Assembly (NCBI GenBank): GCA_016744375.1
Contig: JADGEM010000024.1
Coordinates: forward strand, 1 to 56,531
DNA: 56,531 nucleotides
Reading direction: 5' to 3'
Source: Gammaproteobacteria bacterium
GTDB taxonomy: Bacteria > Pseudomonadota > Gammaproteobacteria > GRL18
The translations under genes were made by a program, and so were the position numbers. This document shows positions 20,597 to 29,772 of this stretch, piece by piece (position 1 is the first letter of the stretch; the number at the start of each line of letters is the position of its first letter). The notes beneath the pieces were generated by a model. That model saw nothing but the letters and a program-made list of their open reading frames with translations. It did not search any database and was not told the DNA's origin.

Positions 20597-21169
20597 TTAA
20601 TAATAAAGCCCGTCAACCGGACCTTTGCCATATTTTATATTTTGTATGATTTCATGGCGCTTTAAGACTGCACCATTATGATCACAAAAATAATTTTCAG
20701 CAAGAGTCCGGCTATACCCTGTTACTCCTGATGATCGAATAGCATTCCAGCTTATATTCTGTTTATTAATCCATTTTTTCTTGCCATCCATATCGCTCGT
20801 ACCATAAGCATAATTTTTTATCTGAGAATTCGAACAACGAAGTCCATCATACATAACATTGTCAGAACCACTGGGTGAACGAATGACAATGCTGTAGCGA
20901 ACCACACCATCTGCTCCCACGACTAAAGTTTTACCATCAATTAAATAATGGTAATTACGATATGCAGGTGGTCCTGAAATTTCAAGCAGGTCATTCTCTT
21001 GCGGGTATCCAGGTAGATGCCTGCCAGCCTCTTTCCAGACATAATCTTCCACACCCTCATTTTCCTGGTTCTCCAGAGAGTGAGCCTCAAGATTGTCCCA
21101 AACATCAGCTATTGCAGTCGTACTAAAAAAAAGTCCTGCAAGAACAAGTATTTTAAAACCGGTATTCAT
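20597..21169 (-). CDS. CNP1-like family secreted protein
   Basis: This 190-residue protein matches the CNP1-like family of exported proteins of unknown function, first noted in Neisseria and found mostly in beta- and gammaproteobacteria. A signal peptide is clear: MNTGFKILVLAGLFFSTTAIA, with probable cleavage after residue 21. No lipobox is seen. The mature part contains VVGADGVVRYSIVIRSPSG and YDGLRCSNSQIKNYAYG with a Cys; a second Cys in ENYFCDH could pair with it. Residues 86-115 resemble a compact beta-sheet. It sits between pcnB and the divergent xseB with no obvious partner. Localisation (periplasm) is inferred; the function is not known. Confidence 0.85.
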   Translation of the reverse strand: MNTGFKILVLAGLFFSTTAIADVWDNLEAHSLENQENEGVEDYVWKEAGRHLPGYPQENDLLEISGPPAYRNYHYLIDGKTLVVGADGVVRYSIVIRSPSGSDNVMYDGLRCSNSQIKNYAYGTSDMDGKKKWINKQNISWNAIRSSGVTGYSRTLAENYFCDHNGAVLKRHEIIQNIKYGKGPVDGLYY

Positions 21170-21270
21170 ACTATTAATCCAAATTAAATCAGGGAAAGCT
21201 TTACCATCCGTAAGTGCAATATTACAATTATACCATTAACTGACCTGAAACCTCGAATAAGCCGAAACAT

Positions 21271-21528
21271 ATGACCCAAAAAGAGCAAAAAAAGAAAGAA
21301 AACACCCCCTTTAACTTTGAATCATCACTCAATGAGCTGGAAAAATTGGTCGATGCCCTGGAAAATGGAGACTTAAGCCTGGAACAATCTCTGCAAGATT
21401 TTGAGCGTGGTATTAATTTGACCCGAGCCTGTCAAAGCGCCCTGACTGATGCCCAACAGAAAGTACAGATTTTACTGAACGAAGACAGCCAGCCATCTCT
21501 TGAGGACTACACGGGTGGTGATAAATAG
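21271..21528 (+). CDS. xseB: Exodeoxyribonuclease VII small subunit
   Basis: XseB binds the XseA large subunit to form exonuclease VII, which degrades single-stranded DNA. The helical hairpin motif FESSLNELEKLVDALENGDLSLEQSLQDFERG is complete. The 85-residue length is normal. It begins the run xseB-ispA-dxs, a common proteobacterial order. The xseA gene is not in the window. The stop codon TAG shares its G with the GTG start of ispA. Confidence 0.96.
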   Translation: MTQKEQKKKENTPFNFESSLNELEKLVDALENGDLSLEQSLQDFERGINLTRACQSALTDAQQKVQILLNEDSQPSLEDYTGGDK

Positions 21529-22412
21529 TGCCCTTAAAACAGCTAAGCCTGCAGTACCAGCAGAGAGTTGATGGTGCACTTGAGCAACTATTAAAAAATA
21601 CCTCAAACATTGCAGCTGAATTACATCAGGCGATGCACTATAGTGTATTTAATGGCGGCAAGCGAGTCCGCCCCTTACTAGTATACCTCACAGGGCAAGC
21701 TCTAGGTGTCTCCCCGGAACTTCAAGATGCACCCGCCTGTGCTGTTGAACTGATTCACTGCTATTCACTGGTACATGACGATATGCCGGCAATGGATGAC
21801 GATGACTTACGCAGAGGCCAACCCACCTGTCACAAACAGTTTTCTGAAGCAACAGCTCTTTTGACTGGAGATGCTCTACAAACTCTGGCCTTTGAAGTCC
21901 TCAGCCAAAGTACCGCTCTGGATGCCCCTCTTCTTCTTCCAATGTTCAAAACCCTGACACATGCCAGTGGAGCAGCAGGTATGGCAGGCGGGCAGGCCAT
22001 TGATTTATCAGCAACAGGTAAAATGCTTTCTCTGGAACAACTCAAAACAATGCATGAACACAAAACCGGAGCCTTAATTCTGGCCAGTGTGCAGCTGGGT
22101 GCACTTTGTTCTGCCCGAACAGACCTCGAAGAGTTTGAAGCATTAAAACATTATGCTCAAAATATCGGCCTCTCATTTCAAATTAAAGATGACATTCTCG
22201 ATATTGAATCCGACACCCAGACACTTGGCAAACAGCAAGGGGCAGATATCAGCCTGAATAAAGCCACTTACCCTGCATTATTGGGCCTGGATGGTGCAAA
22301 AAATATGGCAAGACAATGTCACCAAAATGCCCTTGACAGTCTGAGCCAATTTGATCACAAAGCTGATCCCCTGCGTTGGCTCTCAGAATATATTATTACC
22401 CGTGATCATTAA
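21528..22412 (+). CDS. ispA: Farnesyl diphosphate synthase
   Basis: IspA condenses DMAPP with two IPP units to farnesyl diphosphate. The first aspartate-rich motif is HDDMPAMDDDDLRRG (83-97) and the second is QIKDDILDIE (218-227). The long first motif with two extra residues between the Asp pairs is the bacterial type. The GTG start overlaps the last base of the xseB stop, which couples the two. Length 294 is normal. IspB, which uses its product, lies about 30 kb away, and dxs follows after 76 bp. Confidence 0.97.
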   Translation: MPLKQLSLQYQQRVDGALEQLLKNTSNIAAELHQAMHYSVFNGGKRVRPLLVYLTGQALGVSPELQDAPACAVELIHCYSLVHDDMPAMDDDDLRRGQPTCHKQFSEATALLTGDALQTLAFEVLSQSTALDAPLLLPMFKTLTHASGAAGMAGGQAIDLSATGKMLSLEQLKTMHEHKTGALILASVQLGALCSARTDLEEFEALKHYAQNIGLSFQIKDDILDIESDTQTLGKQQGADISLNKATYPALLGLDGAKNMARQCHQNALDSLSQFDHKADPLRWLSEYIITRDH

Positions 22413-22488
22413 ATTAAGGTATACTGCTCTATTGCTTGTTTAAACATTGTATAACCTATTTTTTTAACCTAAGGGTTCCGCTGTAAAA

Positions 22489-24459
22489 ATGACCGATCTT
22501 TTGCGATATCCATTGTTAGCGTCCATCAATTCTCCTGATGACTTAAACGATCTGGATAGAGACCAATTAGTGCTCTTAGCAAAAGAACTTCGATTATACC
22601 TACTCCTGACTCTGGATAAAGTTGGCGGACACCTCTCTTCTAACCTGGGTGCTGTAGAGCTAACCATTGCTCTACATCAGGTTTTTGATACGCCAAATGA
22701 CAAAATAATCTGGGATGTCGGTCACCAGGCCTATCCCCATAAAATACTCACTGGACGTGCTCAGCAGCTGGACACAATTCGTATAAAAGATGGACTTTCA
22801 GGTTTTCCAAAGCGGGATGAGAGCCCCTATGATGCCTTTGGTGTCGGACACTCCAGCACCTCTATCAGTGCCGCCTTAGGTATGGCTATTGCAGCAAAGA
22901 AAAACAAGTCAAACCAAAAATCCATTGCCGTCATTGGTGATGGTGCAATGACAGCAGGAATGGCATTTGAAGCACTGAATCATGCCGGCGATCTGGATGC
23001 TGATTTATTGGTCATTTTGAATGATAATGATATGTCCATTTCACCCAATGTCGGCGGCTTATCAAATTATTTTGCCAAAGTATTATCTGGAAAATTTTAC
23101 TCCACCGTCAAATCTAATTCTAAAAAAGTACTCAGCGCCATGCCCCCAGTCTGGGAACTTGCCTGTCGTGCCGAAGAACACATGAAAGGGATGGTTATCC
23201 CCGGTACATTATTTGAAGAGTTAGGTTTTAATTACATTGGTCCGATTGACGGGCACGACTTACCTGCCTTACTGACAACCTTAACAAACATTAAAAAATT
23301 ACCCGGCCCTCAGTTTTTACATGTTGTCACACAAAAGGGCAAAGGCTTTGAACCGGCAGAAAAAGAGCCGACACGGTATCATGCTGCTGCCCCCGGATTC
23401 TACACTCGATTCATCCGACAAACAGAAGACAGCCCTTCTGAAAAAGATGAATCAATACAAGATGTTGCAGCTATATCAACCCCTCCCGTTCATTTAACCT
23501 ATACTCAGGTCTTTAGTGAATGGATCGTTGATGCTGCCCTAAAAGATGAAAAGTTAATCGGCATTACACCCGCTATGCGCGAAGGCTCTGGCTTGGTGGC
23601 ATTTTCTAAACAATTTTCTGATCGTTATTATGATGTTGGTATTGCCGAGCAGCATAGTGTCACTTTAGCTGCTGGTATGGCCTGTGAAGGCTTAAAACCA
23701 GTGGTTGCTATATATTCTTCATTTTTACAGCGGGCTTATGATCAGCTTATTCATGATGTGGCCTTACAAAACCTCCCCGTTCTATTTGCCATTGATCGAA
23801 GCGGCATCGTGGGCGATGATGGCGCCACTCATACCGGTAACTTTGATTTAAGTTTTATACGCTGCATCCCTAAGATGATCATCATGGCGCCTGCTGATGA
23901 GAACGAGTGCTACCACATGCTGGAATATGGTTTTTCTCTTAATTCTCCAGTTGCAGTTCGCTATCCCAGAGGCAAAGGCCCCGGTATAACCGTTAATAAG
24001 CAGCAGTCTATTCAGCTTGAACAGGGAAAAGCAGTATTAGTCTCTGACAGTCACCCAAGTCTGTGTGTTGCTAATAATAAATCAGAGCACAAAACAGTTG
24101 TTATCCTAAGTTTCGGCAGTCTGCTCAATGAAGCATTACAAGCAGCAGACGAACTGAAAGACCAATGTGCCATTCAGGTTTATAACATGCGTTTTATTAA
24201 ACCCCTGGATACTTGTTTAATTCATGATGTGGTAAAAATCTGTGATCTTCTCATCACTCTGGAAGATAATAGCATCCTTGGCGGTGCCGGAAGTGCAGTC
24301 AATGAAAGTCTAATTAGCCTGGGGGCTCTATGTCCAGTCATTAACCTGGGACTACCGGACAGCTTCCCTGAACATGCCACGCAGCAACAAATTCGCCATA
24401 ATTATGGCCTGGACTGTTCAGGTCTGGTTAAAACAATCTTGGAAAAACTACCCGCCTGA
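22489..24459 (+). CDS. dxs: 1-deoxy-D-xylulose-5-phosphate synthase
   Basis: Dxs joins pyruvate and glyceraldehyde-3-phosphate with thiamine diphosphate, the entry step of the MEP isoprenoid pathway. The N-terminal half has GGHLSSNLG (46-54), WDVGHQAYPHKILTGR and the cofactor motif IGDGAMTAGMAFEALNHAG ending in LNDNDMSI (about 149-184). The transketolase half has GIAEQHSVTLAAGMA with the catalytic Glu. A Lys/Glu/Ser-rich linker at about 315-330 separates the halves. Length 656 is slightly above the E. coli 620. AAGGG precedes the ATG. Confidence 0.97.
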   Translation: MTDLLRYPLLASINSPDDLNDLDRDQLVLLAKELRLYLLLTLDKVGGHLSSNLGAVELTIALHQVFDTPNDKIIWDVGHQAYPHKILTGRAQQLDTIRIKDGLSGFPKRDESPYDAFGVGHSSTSISAALGMAIAAKKNKSNQKSIAVIGDGAMTAGMAFEALNHAGDLDADLLVILNDNDMSISPNVGGLSNYFAKVLSGKFYSTVKSNSKKVLSAMPPVWELACRAEEHMKGMVIPGTLFEELGFNYIGPIDGHDLPALLTTLTNIKKLPGPQFLHVVTQKGKGFEPAEKEPTRYHAAAPGFYTRFIRQTEDSPSEKDESIQDVAAISTPPVHLTYTQVFSEWIVDAALKDEKLIGITPAMREGSGLVAFSKQFSDRYYDVGIAEQHSVTLAAGMACEGLKPVVAIYSSFLQRAYDQLIHDVALQNLPVLFAIDRSGIVGDDGATHTGNFDLSFIRCIPKMIIMAPADENECYHMLEYGFSLNSPVAVRYPRGKGPGITVNKQQSIQLEQGKAVLVSDSHPSLCVANNKSEHKTVVILSFGSLLNEALQAADELKDQCAIQVYNMRFIKPLDTCLIHDVVKICDLLITLEDNSILGGAGSAVNESLISLGALCPVINLGLPDSFPEHATQQQIRHNYGLDCSGLVKTILEKLPA

Positions 24460-24575
24460 CAAAGACTTGCTATCTATTGTCAGGATATTTATACTTATTT
24501 TATTGGTAAAATACTCAGGAACCCGTCCAGAATAAAGTCTATCATCAGACAGATCCACGGAAAACAAGGAAATAA

Positions 24576-25058
24576 ATGAGCCTTATTTCACGACTCAGTA
24601 ATTTTTTTTCATCCTCAAAAAAAATTGAAAAAGACTTAAGCTCAAAGCAAAATGAGCCTGTTCTCAGCAATGATGCCACAATTTTAATTGTTGATGATTC
24701 AAAAACTCAGGTTGCAGCCTGCAGAAAATGGCTTGGTGATGCCGGCTACCATACAATTACCGCCTTTGACGGCAAAGAAGGGATCCTTAAAGCCAGAGAA
24801 GAACAACCGGATCTAATTTTAATGGATATTGTCATGCCTAATCTCAATGGCTTTCAGGCAACACGATATCTGAAGCGTCAGACTACAACTAAACACATTC
24901 CGATTGTATTAATCAGCGGCGAAGAACAGTCATCGGGAAGAATCTGGGCAAAGAAGCTGGGGGCCTGCTGCTTTATGGTCAAACCCATGAGCAGAGACAA
25001 ACTTCTACGTTTGACTCAGCGTATTCTTGAGCACTATTCTACTTCAAAATCAACATGA
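24576..25058 (+). CDS. Single-domain response regulator (PilH/PilG-like)
   Basis: The protein has a 33-residue Ser/Lys-rich leader and then one CheY-like receiver domain. Key residues are the acidic pair Asp40-Asp41 (IVDDSKT), the phosphate acceptor Asp84 (LILMDIVMPN), Ser114 and Lys136 (MVKPMS). There is no output domain. The sequence style (VDDSKTQ, GFQATRYLK) is like PilH/PilG of twitching systems. However, no histidine kinase or pilGHIJ gene lies beside it, so the partner is unknown. AAGGAAATAA precedes the ATG. Its 3' end overlaps the convergent DUF2797 gene by 25 bp. Confidence 0.85.
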   Translation: MSLISRLSNFFSSSKKIEKDLSSKQNEPVLSNDATILIVDDSKTQVAACRKWLGDAGYHTITAFDGKEGILKAREEQPDLILMDIVMPNLNGFQATRYLKRQTTTKHIPIVLISGEEQSSGRIWAKKLGACCFMVKPMSRDKLLRLTQRILEHYSTSKST

Positions 25059-25876
25059 TAGCCTGAAAACTTCCGGATATTAATTACCCCTGTATCCAAT
25101 ATCAGATATTGCCCCTTAATGCCCATTAAGCTGCCTTCAATCAGGGGGTGTTTGTCCAGATTAAATGACTTAACTTTTTGAGGATAAACATCCACCGGAT
25201 AAAGAATTTCTGTTACTAAGTCGTTATCTATGGTTTCAATAGCACCGGCCGGTAATTCTGTCTTCATCTCTTCAATCTGCACAGAGAAATGCTCACCTAA
25301 GACTTGCTGCTGCTGAAGCAGATCCATTTTCTCAACCTGGCCTTTAAGCATTCTTTGCCATTGAGTTCGATCAGAAACCGATTTTTTGTATAAAATTTCC
25401 ACCAATCCAGAATAATAACGCTGACTGACTTTAAATACAGCCAGTGCTTGAATGGCCCCCTGATCGATCCAGCGAACAGGCAGCTGGTCACCACGAGTGA
25501 TACCGACTTTTAAACCGGATGAGTTAGCCAGATAAACATAGTGCGACTGCATACAATGTTCCTGCCCCCATTGAGGCTCTCTGCAAGTACCCTGCTCATA
25601 GTGACATTTTTCCGGGCTCATAATGCATTTATCACATGATGCTAAGCGCATAAAGCAGGGATAACAATGCCCCTGGTTAAAACTTTTATTACTTTTTCGA
25701 CCACAGGCGACACAATGAATTTCATTTTTAAATCGAATGGTCAATTTCTTACCCAGCATTGAATTCAGCAATATTTCACCTGGCTCCTCAGCCAAAGTTA
25801 AATAATATTCAACCGGTGTCTTTGAATTTTCGTATCGAACCCGCATTTTTCTCAAATGCCCACTATAGATTGTCAT
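25034..25876 (-). CDS. DUF2797 family zinc-finger-like protein
   Basis: The 280 residues match the DUF2797 family, which has no agreed function. A cysteine cluster at about 55-98 (CVACGRK, CYPCFMRLASCDKC, CHYEQGTC) looks like a zinc-binding module. It is followed by the family core HYVYLANSSGLKVGITR and WIDQGA, which resembles a GIY-YIG-type beginning (YVYLANS..LKVGITR). That resemblance is my inference; a nuclease activity is not shown. It starts 3 bp after ampD ends, in the same direction, and overlaps the end of the response regulator on the other strand. Confidence 0.8.
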   Translation of the reverse strand: MTIYSGHLRKMRVRYENSKTPVEYYLTLAEEPGEILLNSMLGKKLTIRFKNEIHCVACGRKSNKSFNQGHCYPCFMRLASCDKCIMSPEKCHYEQGTCREPQWGQEHCMQSHYVYLANSSGLKVGITRGDQLPVRWIDQGAIQALAVFKVSQRYYSGLVEILYKKSVSDRTQWQRMLKGQVEKMDLLQQQQVLGEHFSVQIEEMKTELPAGAIETIDNDLVTEILYPVDVYPQKVKSFNLDKHPLIEGSLMGIKGQYLILDTGVINIRKFSGYHVDFEVE

Positions 25877-25879
25877 TTT

Positions 25880-26437
25880 TTATTGTTTCTCGTCATTGAG
25901 TTGTTTTTGCCATCGTTGCCAGTTAAAGCCCGTTCCAGGGTCGGTTTTACGACCAGGGGCAATATCACTATGACCCACAATACGTTTTTGAGTAATTTTT
26001 GGGAAATAGCTCATTAAGGACATCACAACCGCCGTCAGCGTATCATACTGAGCAGTTTCGAATGAGCTGCTATCAGTCCCTTCCAGCTCAATTCCAATGG
26101 AAAAATTATTGCAATTATCCTGTCCACCCATTTGAGACAAGCCGGCATGCCAGGCACGCGAGTGAAAATTGACATATTGAATCATCTCCCCGGTTCGACG
26201 AATGAGCAAATGAGCAGAAACTTTCATACCCCGGATGGCATTATAATAAGGATCTTTATTACAATTCAGCTGATTAGAAAAAAACTGATTGATATCATCA
26301 CCGTCATAACACCCTGGCGGTAATGAAATGGAATGAATAATAATGGCATCAATGGCAGTATTATCAGGCCTTTGATTGAAATTAGGTGAACATATTTTAT
26401 GAGCTTGCTTAAGCCACCCGTCAGATATATCGTACAT
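25880..26437 (-). CDS. ampD: 1,6-anhydro-N-acetylmuramyl-L-alanine amidase
   Basis: AmpD removes the peptide from anhydro-muropeptides in the cytoplasm during peptidoglycan recycling, and in some species keeps AmpC beta-lactamase repressed. The zinc ligands are His35 (IIIHSIS), His156 (VGHSDIAPGRKTDPG) and Asp166, with Lys164 in the same loop. There is no signal peptide, which fits AmpD rather than the periplasmic AmiD. Length 185 is normal. In many gammaproteobacteria ampE follows; here a DUF2797 gene follows 3 bp later. Confidence 0.95.
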   Translation of the reverse strand: MYDISDGWLKQAHKICSPNFNQRPDNTAIDAIIIHSISLPPGCYDGDDINQFFSNQLNCNKDPYYNAIRGMKVSAHLLIRRTGEMIQYVNFHSRAWHAGLSQMGGQDNCNNFSIGIELEGTDSSSFETAQYDTLTAVVMSLMSYFPKITQKRIVGHSDIAPGRKTDPGTGFNWQRWQKQLNDEKQ

Positions 26438-26748
26438 ATTTTTAAAAATAAAACCTTCGATCTGTTTAACCGGAAAAATGCAGTGAAAAGTTCCAATAAA
26501 TAGTCTATTATTGGAATTAAACCTAATAGATATAAATTTTAAACTTTAGAGGTTCTTACAAACCTTCTTTTCTATTTTTATGCTGAACTTAATGCTATAA
26601 CGATAGAAAACATACGAAAGTAGTAAGCAAAATACCTATTTTTTATTGTGATTGTGGACTGACTCCAAAAACACGGGCTCCTAAAACACAAGCTCTTAAG
26701 ATAAAGTCCTGGCAATCAAAAACTGAAAACAGAACATGGTGTGTTTAA
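26438..26748. promoter_or_regulatory. Divergent spacer ampD / DUF1631 gene, with a dyad and a 15-bp direct repeat
   Basis: This 311-bp AT-rich spacer has no supported gene. It holds TTCCAATAA (26491-26499) inverted as TTATTGGAA (26508-26516), and a tandem pair of 15-base units at 26668-26682 and 26683-26697 (12 of 15 identical: AAAACACGGGCTCCT and AAAACACAAGCTCTT). Either could bind a regulator. No clear promoter hexamer pair is seen. Confidence 0.4.
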
Positions 26749-29229
26749 ATGCAACCTAAAAACAACATCTTACAGTTTGGCCGTCAAGTAAAGAAAACTT
26801 CAAAAGAAGATGGCCTACAGCAAGAGAATCACAAAAAAAATAGTTTAACACAAGACTCTTTACACAAAAAGGGAGCACAAAACTCGATGACGCCTGAAGG
26901 TCCATTAGGAGATTTAATCCAACAGACCAGTCAATGGACAAATGATGCCATATCTACGTTATTTGACAATGTCGACACGCAGCTATTTGAAATGGCTGAA
27001 AAATCAGAAAATGCAACCGATCAGAATACCTATTTTGATGCCATGCGCATTATTCGCTTACGCCGCAGTATTGCCTATGAAGAATTTATCACAAATGTAA
27101 GCCAAAGCTTTTCCACTGAGGCCATCGAGGGTGAAAGAAACACTGAATCCTTCGAGACAGACATGGATAACTTATCTCTGGTTGCTGATGACAATCTTGA
27201 AGAAGATCTGGCCACTCATAACATGGTAGCCAAGGCCGAACGAGACAACAAAGAGAGCCTGAATCAACTAAACCAACGTCTTTCTTATCTTTATAAAGGT
27301 ATTAAAATCAATACGGAAAATAATCCTATTGGCCCCACTTCATTTTGTCATTCATTTGCCCTTGCAGTAAATGCACTTGATGCCGAAATTAAAGTTAAAT
27401 TACTTGTCTTTAAACTTTTTGACATTAACTTTATCTCCAAGCTTCACGAACTCTACGATAGAGTCAATCATTCTCTTATTGAAAAAAACGTACTTCCTAA
27501 CCTTAAAACCAGTTATAAAAATGCAGTAAAAAAACAAGCGATTCCTGCAGGGGGAGGCCTGGGCGGGCTTATGAATACCCCAGTACAGGACAATGGCCAG
27601 GAAAATACCGGGCACACTCAACCTGAACAGCAGTATCCTCAGTCTGGAACGAATACTGAAGAAACCCAGGCATTTGCACTGATTCAACAACTTATCTCTC
27701 AAAACCGTTCAGAACAACACATACCACAGGCTCAATATGCATCAACTTCAGATGTCATGTCGTCCCTGTCACAGGTAGAAGTATCCCCTGAACTTTATAA
27801 CAACACAGCAGGGCAGTCAGGCGGTGCAGGAAGTGGCGCCATCACCAGCCAACTTTTGAAAGAAGCACTTAAGCAGTCATTACAATCAAATCAGAAGAAA
27901 CAAGCTATCAACCAGAATGACGATGATATTATCGATGTCATTGGTATGTTGTTTGACTTTATTCTCGGTGATAAGAACCTGGTCGATTCTGTTAAATCTT
28001 TACTGAGTCGCTTACAGATACCCATAATCAAAATAGCACTGCAGGATAAGAGTTTCTTCCGGAACAAATCCCATCCTGCTCGAAAACTATTAAATGAATT
28101 GGCCAATGCTGGTCTGGGTATCACAGACAATGTCACCGTACAGGATAATCCTCTCTACCTCAAACTTGAGAGCCTTGTCACCCGAATCACCAACGAACAG
28201 ACATCAGAAAGTGACTCGGTATTCTTTGATGAGATTCTGGAAGACTTGCACCGTTTCCTGACTCAGTTTAATCAGGGAGCCAGTCTAAAACAAGGCCCTT
28301 CCAGAGATGCAGCCCTCAGACTTGTCAGCACTGAACTCAGTTCGCGTATAAGCACTAAAGAGTTGCCCCATAACATTGTTCTTCTGCTTGAGCGGGTCTG
28401 GAAAGACGTCATGATCAATATATTCTTCAGTGATAGCATGGAGAGCGATGAGTGGGATATGGCGATGACATTCGTTGACACTTTAATCTGGAGTATTGAT
28501 CCCAAAATTGATATCCAGAGTCAGAAACAACTGGTCAGAGTCATTCCAGGTATTTTAAATGCATTAAATGCAGGGCTGGATAGAATTCATTACCCTAAAG
28601 ATCTCCGTGAACAGTTATTGCAGGATCTACAAAATTGTCATCTGGCCTGCATGAAAGGTCAGAATATCAATGACAATGAGCTCTCACAAAATGATGCAGC
28701 CTATATTTCAAGCAATCTGAATCATGGTAGACGCAGTACTGATGATGCCCGGACGGAGGCCGATACCCCAGACAGTAATGAGTTAACACCTGAAGAACTC
28801 GAAAGCATTGATGCCGGTGTGGATATTATGCTTGATGGTAATTTATCCGATCTCAGTGCTCTGGAAGAAGAAGATCTTTTGGCCTCACTTGAAGATGGTT
28901 CAGAAGAAGCGATTGCTGATGATAAGGGTGATGATGAAGTCGTTGAAGATACCTATGCTCGCCAGGCTCGCAATCTTACAGCTGGAGCATGGGTTGAGTT
29001 TTATGGTGCCGATAGAAAAAGTTACCGTGCAAAAATCTCCTGGATGAGTGAAGATGCCAGTGCCTTTATTTTTGTTACCCAAACAGGTCAGATTGCAGAA
29101 AAATCGCTGCAGGGTTTGAGTGATGCGCTAAGAAGCAAACAAGCAAAAATTCTTGATGAATCACCTGTTTTTGAGCGCGCAATGAATGCCGTACTGGAAG
29201 AGCTTCAAGAAAGCACAGATATAGATTAG
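26749..29229 (+). CDS. DUF1631 family protein (unknown function)
   Basis: This large (826 residues), acidic, mainly helical protein matches the DUF1631 family of beta- and gammaproteobacteria. No catalytic motif is known. The N-terminal 50 residues are disordered and rich in Lys and Gln. Residues 265-365 are another Gln/Gly/Ser-rich linker between two helical blocks. The C-terminus (about 740-826) has the family hallmark AGAWVEFYGADRKSYRAKISWM followed by AFIFVTQTGQ. It reads like a small beta-barrel resembling PilZ domains; c-di-GMP binding is only a guess, as no RxxxR motif is evident. It shares direction with the protease gene 8 bp downstream. Confidence 0.85.
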   Translation: MQPKNNILQFGRQVKKTSKEDGLQQENHKKNSLTQDSLHKKGAQNSMTPEGPLGDLIQQTSQWTNDAISTLFDNVDTQLFEMAEKSENATDQNTYFDAMRIIRLRRSIAYEEFITNVSQSFSTEAIEGERNTESFETDMDNLSLVADDNLEEDLATHNMVAKAERDNKESLNQLNQRLSYLYKGIKINTENNPIGPTSFCHSFALAVNALDAEIKVKLLVFKLFDINFISKLHELYDRVNHSLIEKNVLPNLKTSYKNAVKKQAIPAGGGLGGLMNTPVQDNGQENTGHTQPEQQYPQSGTNTEETQAFALIQQLISQNRSEQHIPQAQYASTSDVMSSLSQVEVSPELYNNTAGQSGGAGSGAITSQLLKEALKQSLQSNQKKQAINQNDDDIIDVIGMLFDFILGDKNLVDSVKSLLSRLQIPIIKIALQDKSFFRNKSHPARKLLNELANAGLGITDNVTVQDNPLYLKLESLVTRITNEQTSESDSVFFDEILEDLHRFLTQFNQGASLKQGPSRDAALRLVSTELSSRISTKELPHNIVLLLERVWKDVMINIFFSDSMESDEWDMAMTFVDTLIWSIDPKIDIQSQKQLVRVIPGILNALNAGLDRIHYPKDLREQLLQDLQNCHLACMKGQNINDNELSQNDAAYISSNLNHGRRSTDDARTEADTPDSNELTPEELESIDAGVDIMLDGNLSDLSALEEEDLLASLEDGSEEAIADDKGDDEVVEDTYARQARNLTAGAWVEFYGADRKSYRAKISWMSEDASAFIFVTQTGQIAEKSLQGLSDALRSKQAKILDESPVFERAMNAVLEELQESTDID

Positions 29230-29237
29230 TTCTTACC

Positions 29238-29750
29238 TTGGCCCATCACGAGACAAAAAATCTTGGTGTGATCATGATGGTCATTTCAATGCTGATTGGC
29301 CTGGGACTTCTGACCCATTTTTTTCAGGGTATTCTTGATACCCAAAAAAATCCGAATCAACAAATCCACAGCATCCAGACCAGTGAACACACCATTGATA
29401 TTGTCCTCAAACGAAATCGTTCTGGTCACTACGTCGGCACAGGTATTTTTAATGGACATAAAGCCGTTTTCCTTTTAGATACCGGCGCCACTGCCGTTGC
29501 TATTCCAGAATATATGGCGAAACGGCTGGGACTGAAAAAAGGTCGAGCCATATCAATATCCACTGCCAATGGGCGTAGTACCGGCTATCAAACCCAAATT
29601 AAGACACTCAGTATTGGCCAGATTCATTTAACTAATATTAAAGCAATCATTACCCCCAATCTGGAAGAAATATTGCTTGGCATGTCCGTACTCAAACAAC
29701 TGGAATTCACCCAGCGCGGCGATCAGCTTACCATCCGACAATATTTATAA
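29238..29750 (+). CDS. Retropepsin-like aspartic protease, TIGR02281 family, membrane-anchored
   Basis: A single N-terminal transmembrane segment (about residues 10-30, VIMMVISMLIGLGLLTHFF) is followed by a periplasmic retropepsin-like domain. The catalytic motif is FLLDTGATAVAIP with Asp81. The hydrophobic GLGLLTHFF pattern is typical of TIGR02281 proteins. Members are thought to work as dimers, since one domain carries one Asp. The frame starts at a TTG (29238). A later ATG (29274) would cut into the anchor, so the upstream start is preferred. It lies 8 bp behind the DUF1631 gene and is probably co-transcribed with it. The substrate is unknown. Confidence 0.88.
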   Translation: MAHHETKNLGVIMMVISMLIGLGLLTHFFQGILDTQKNPNQQIHSIQTSEHTIDIVLKRNRSGHYVGTGIFNGHKAVFLLDTGATAVAIPEYMAKRLGLKKGRAISISTANGRSTGYQTQIKTLSIGQIHLTNIKAIITPNLEEILLGMSVLKQLEFTQRGDQLTIRQYL

Positions 29751-29755
29751 GTTTT

Positions 29756-29772
29756 AGGCTAAACCTTAGCCT
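29756..29772. terminator. Small hairpin at the convergent protease / symporter junction
   Basis: AGGCTAA (29756-29762), loop ACC, TTAGCCT (29766-29772) form a perfect 7-bp stem that covers the stop codon of the symporter gene. There is no T-run after the stem on either strand, so termination is possible but weakly supported. Confidence 0.35.

Noticed and set aside
22413..22488. Separate dxs promoter in the ispA-dxs gap
   Set aside because: Only AT-rich hexamers without a properly spaced partner are seen; co-transcription with ispA is simpler.
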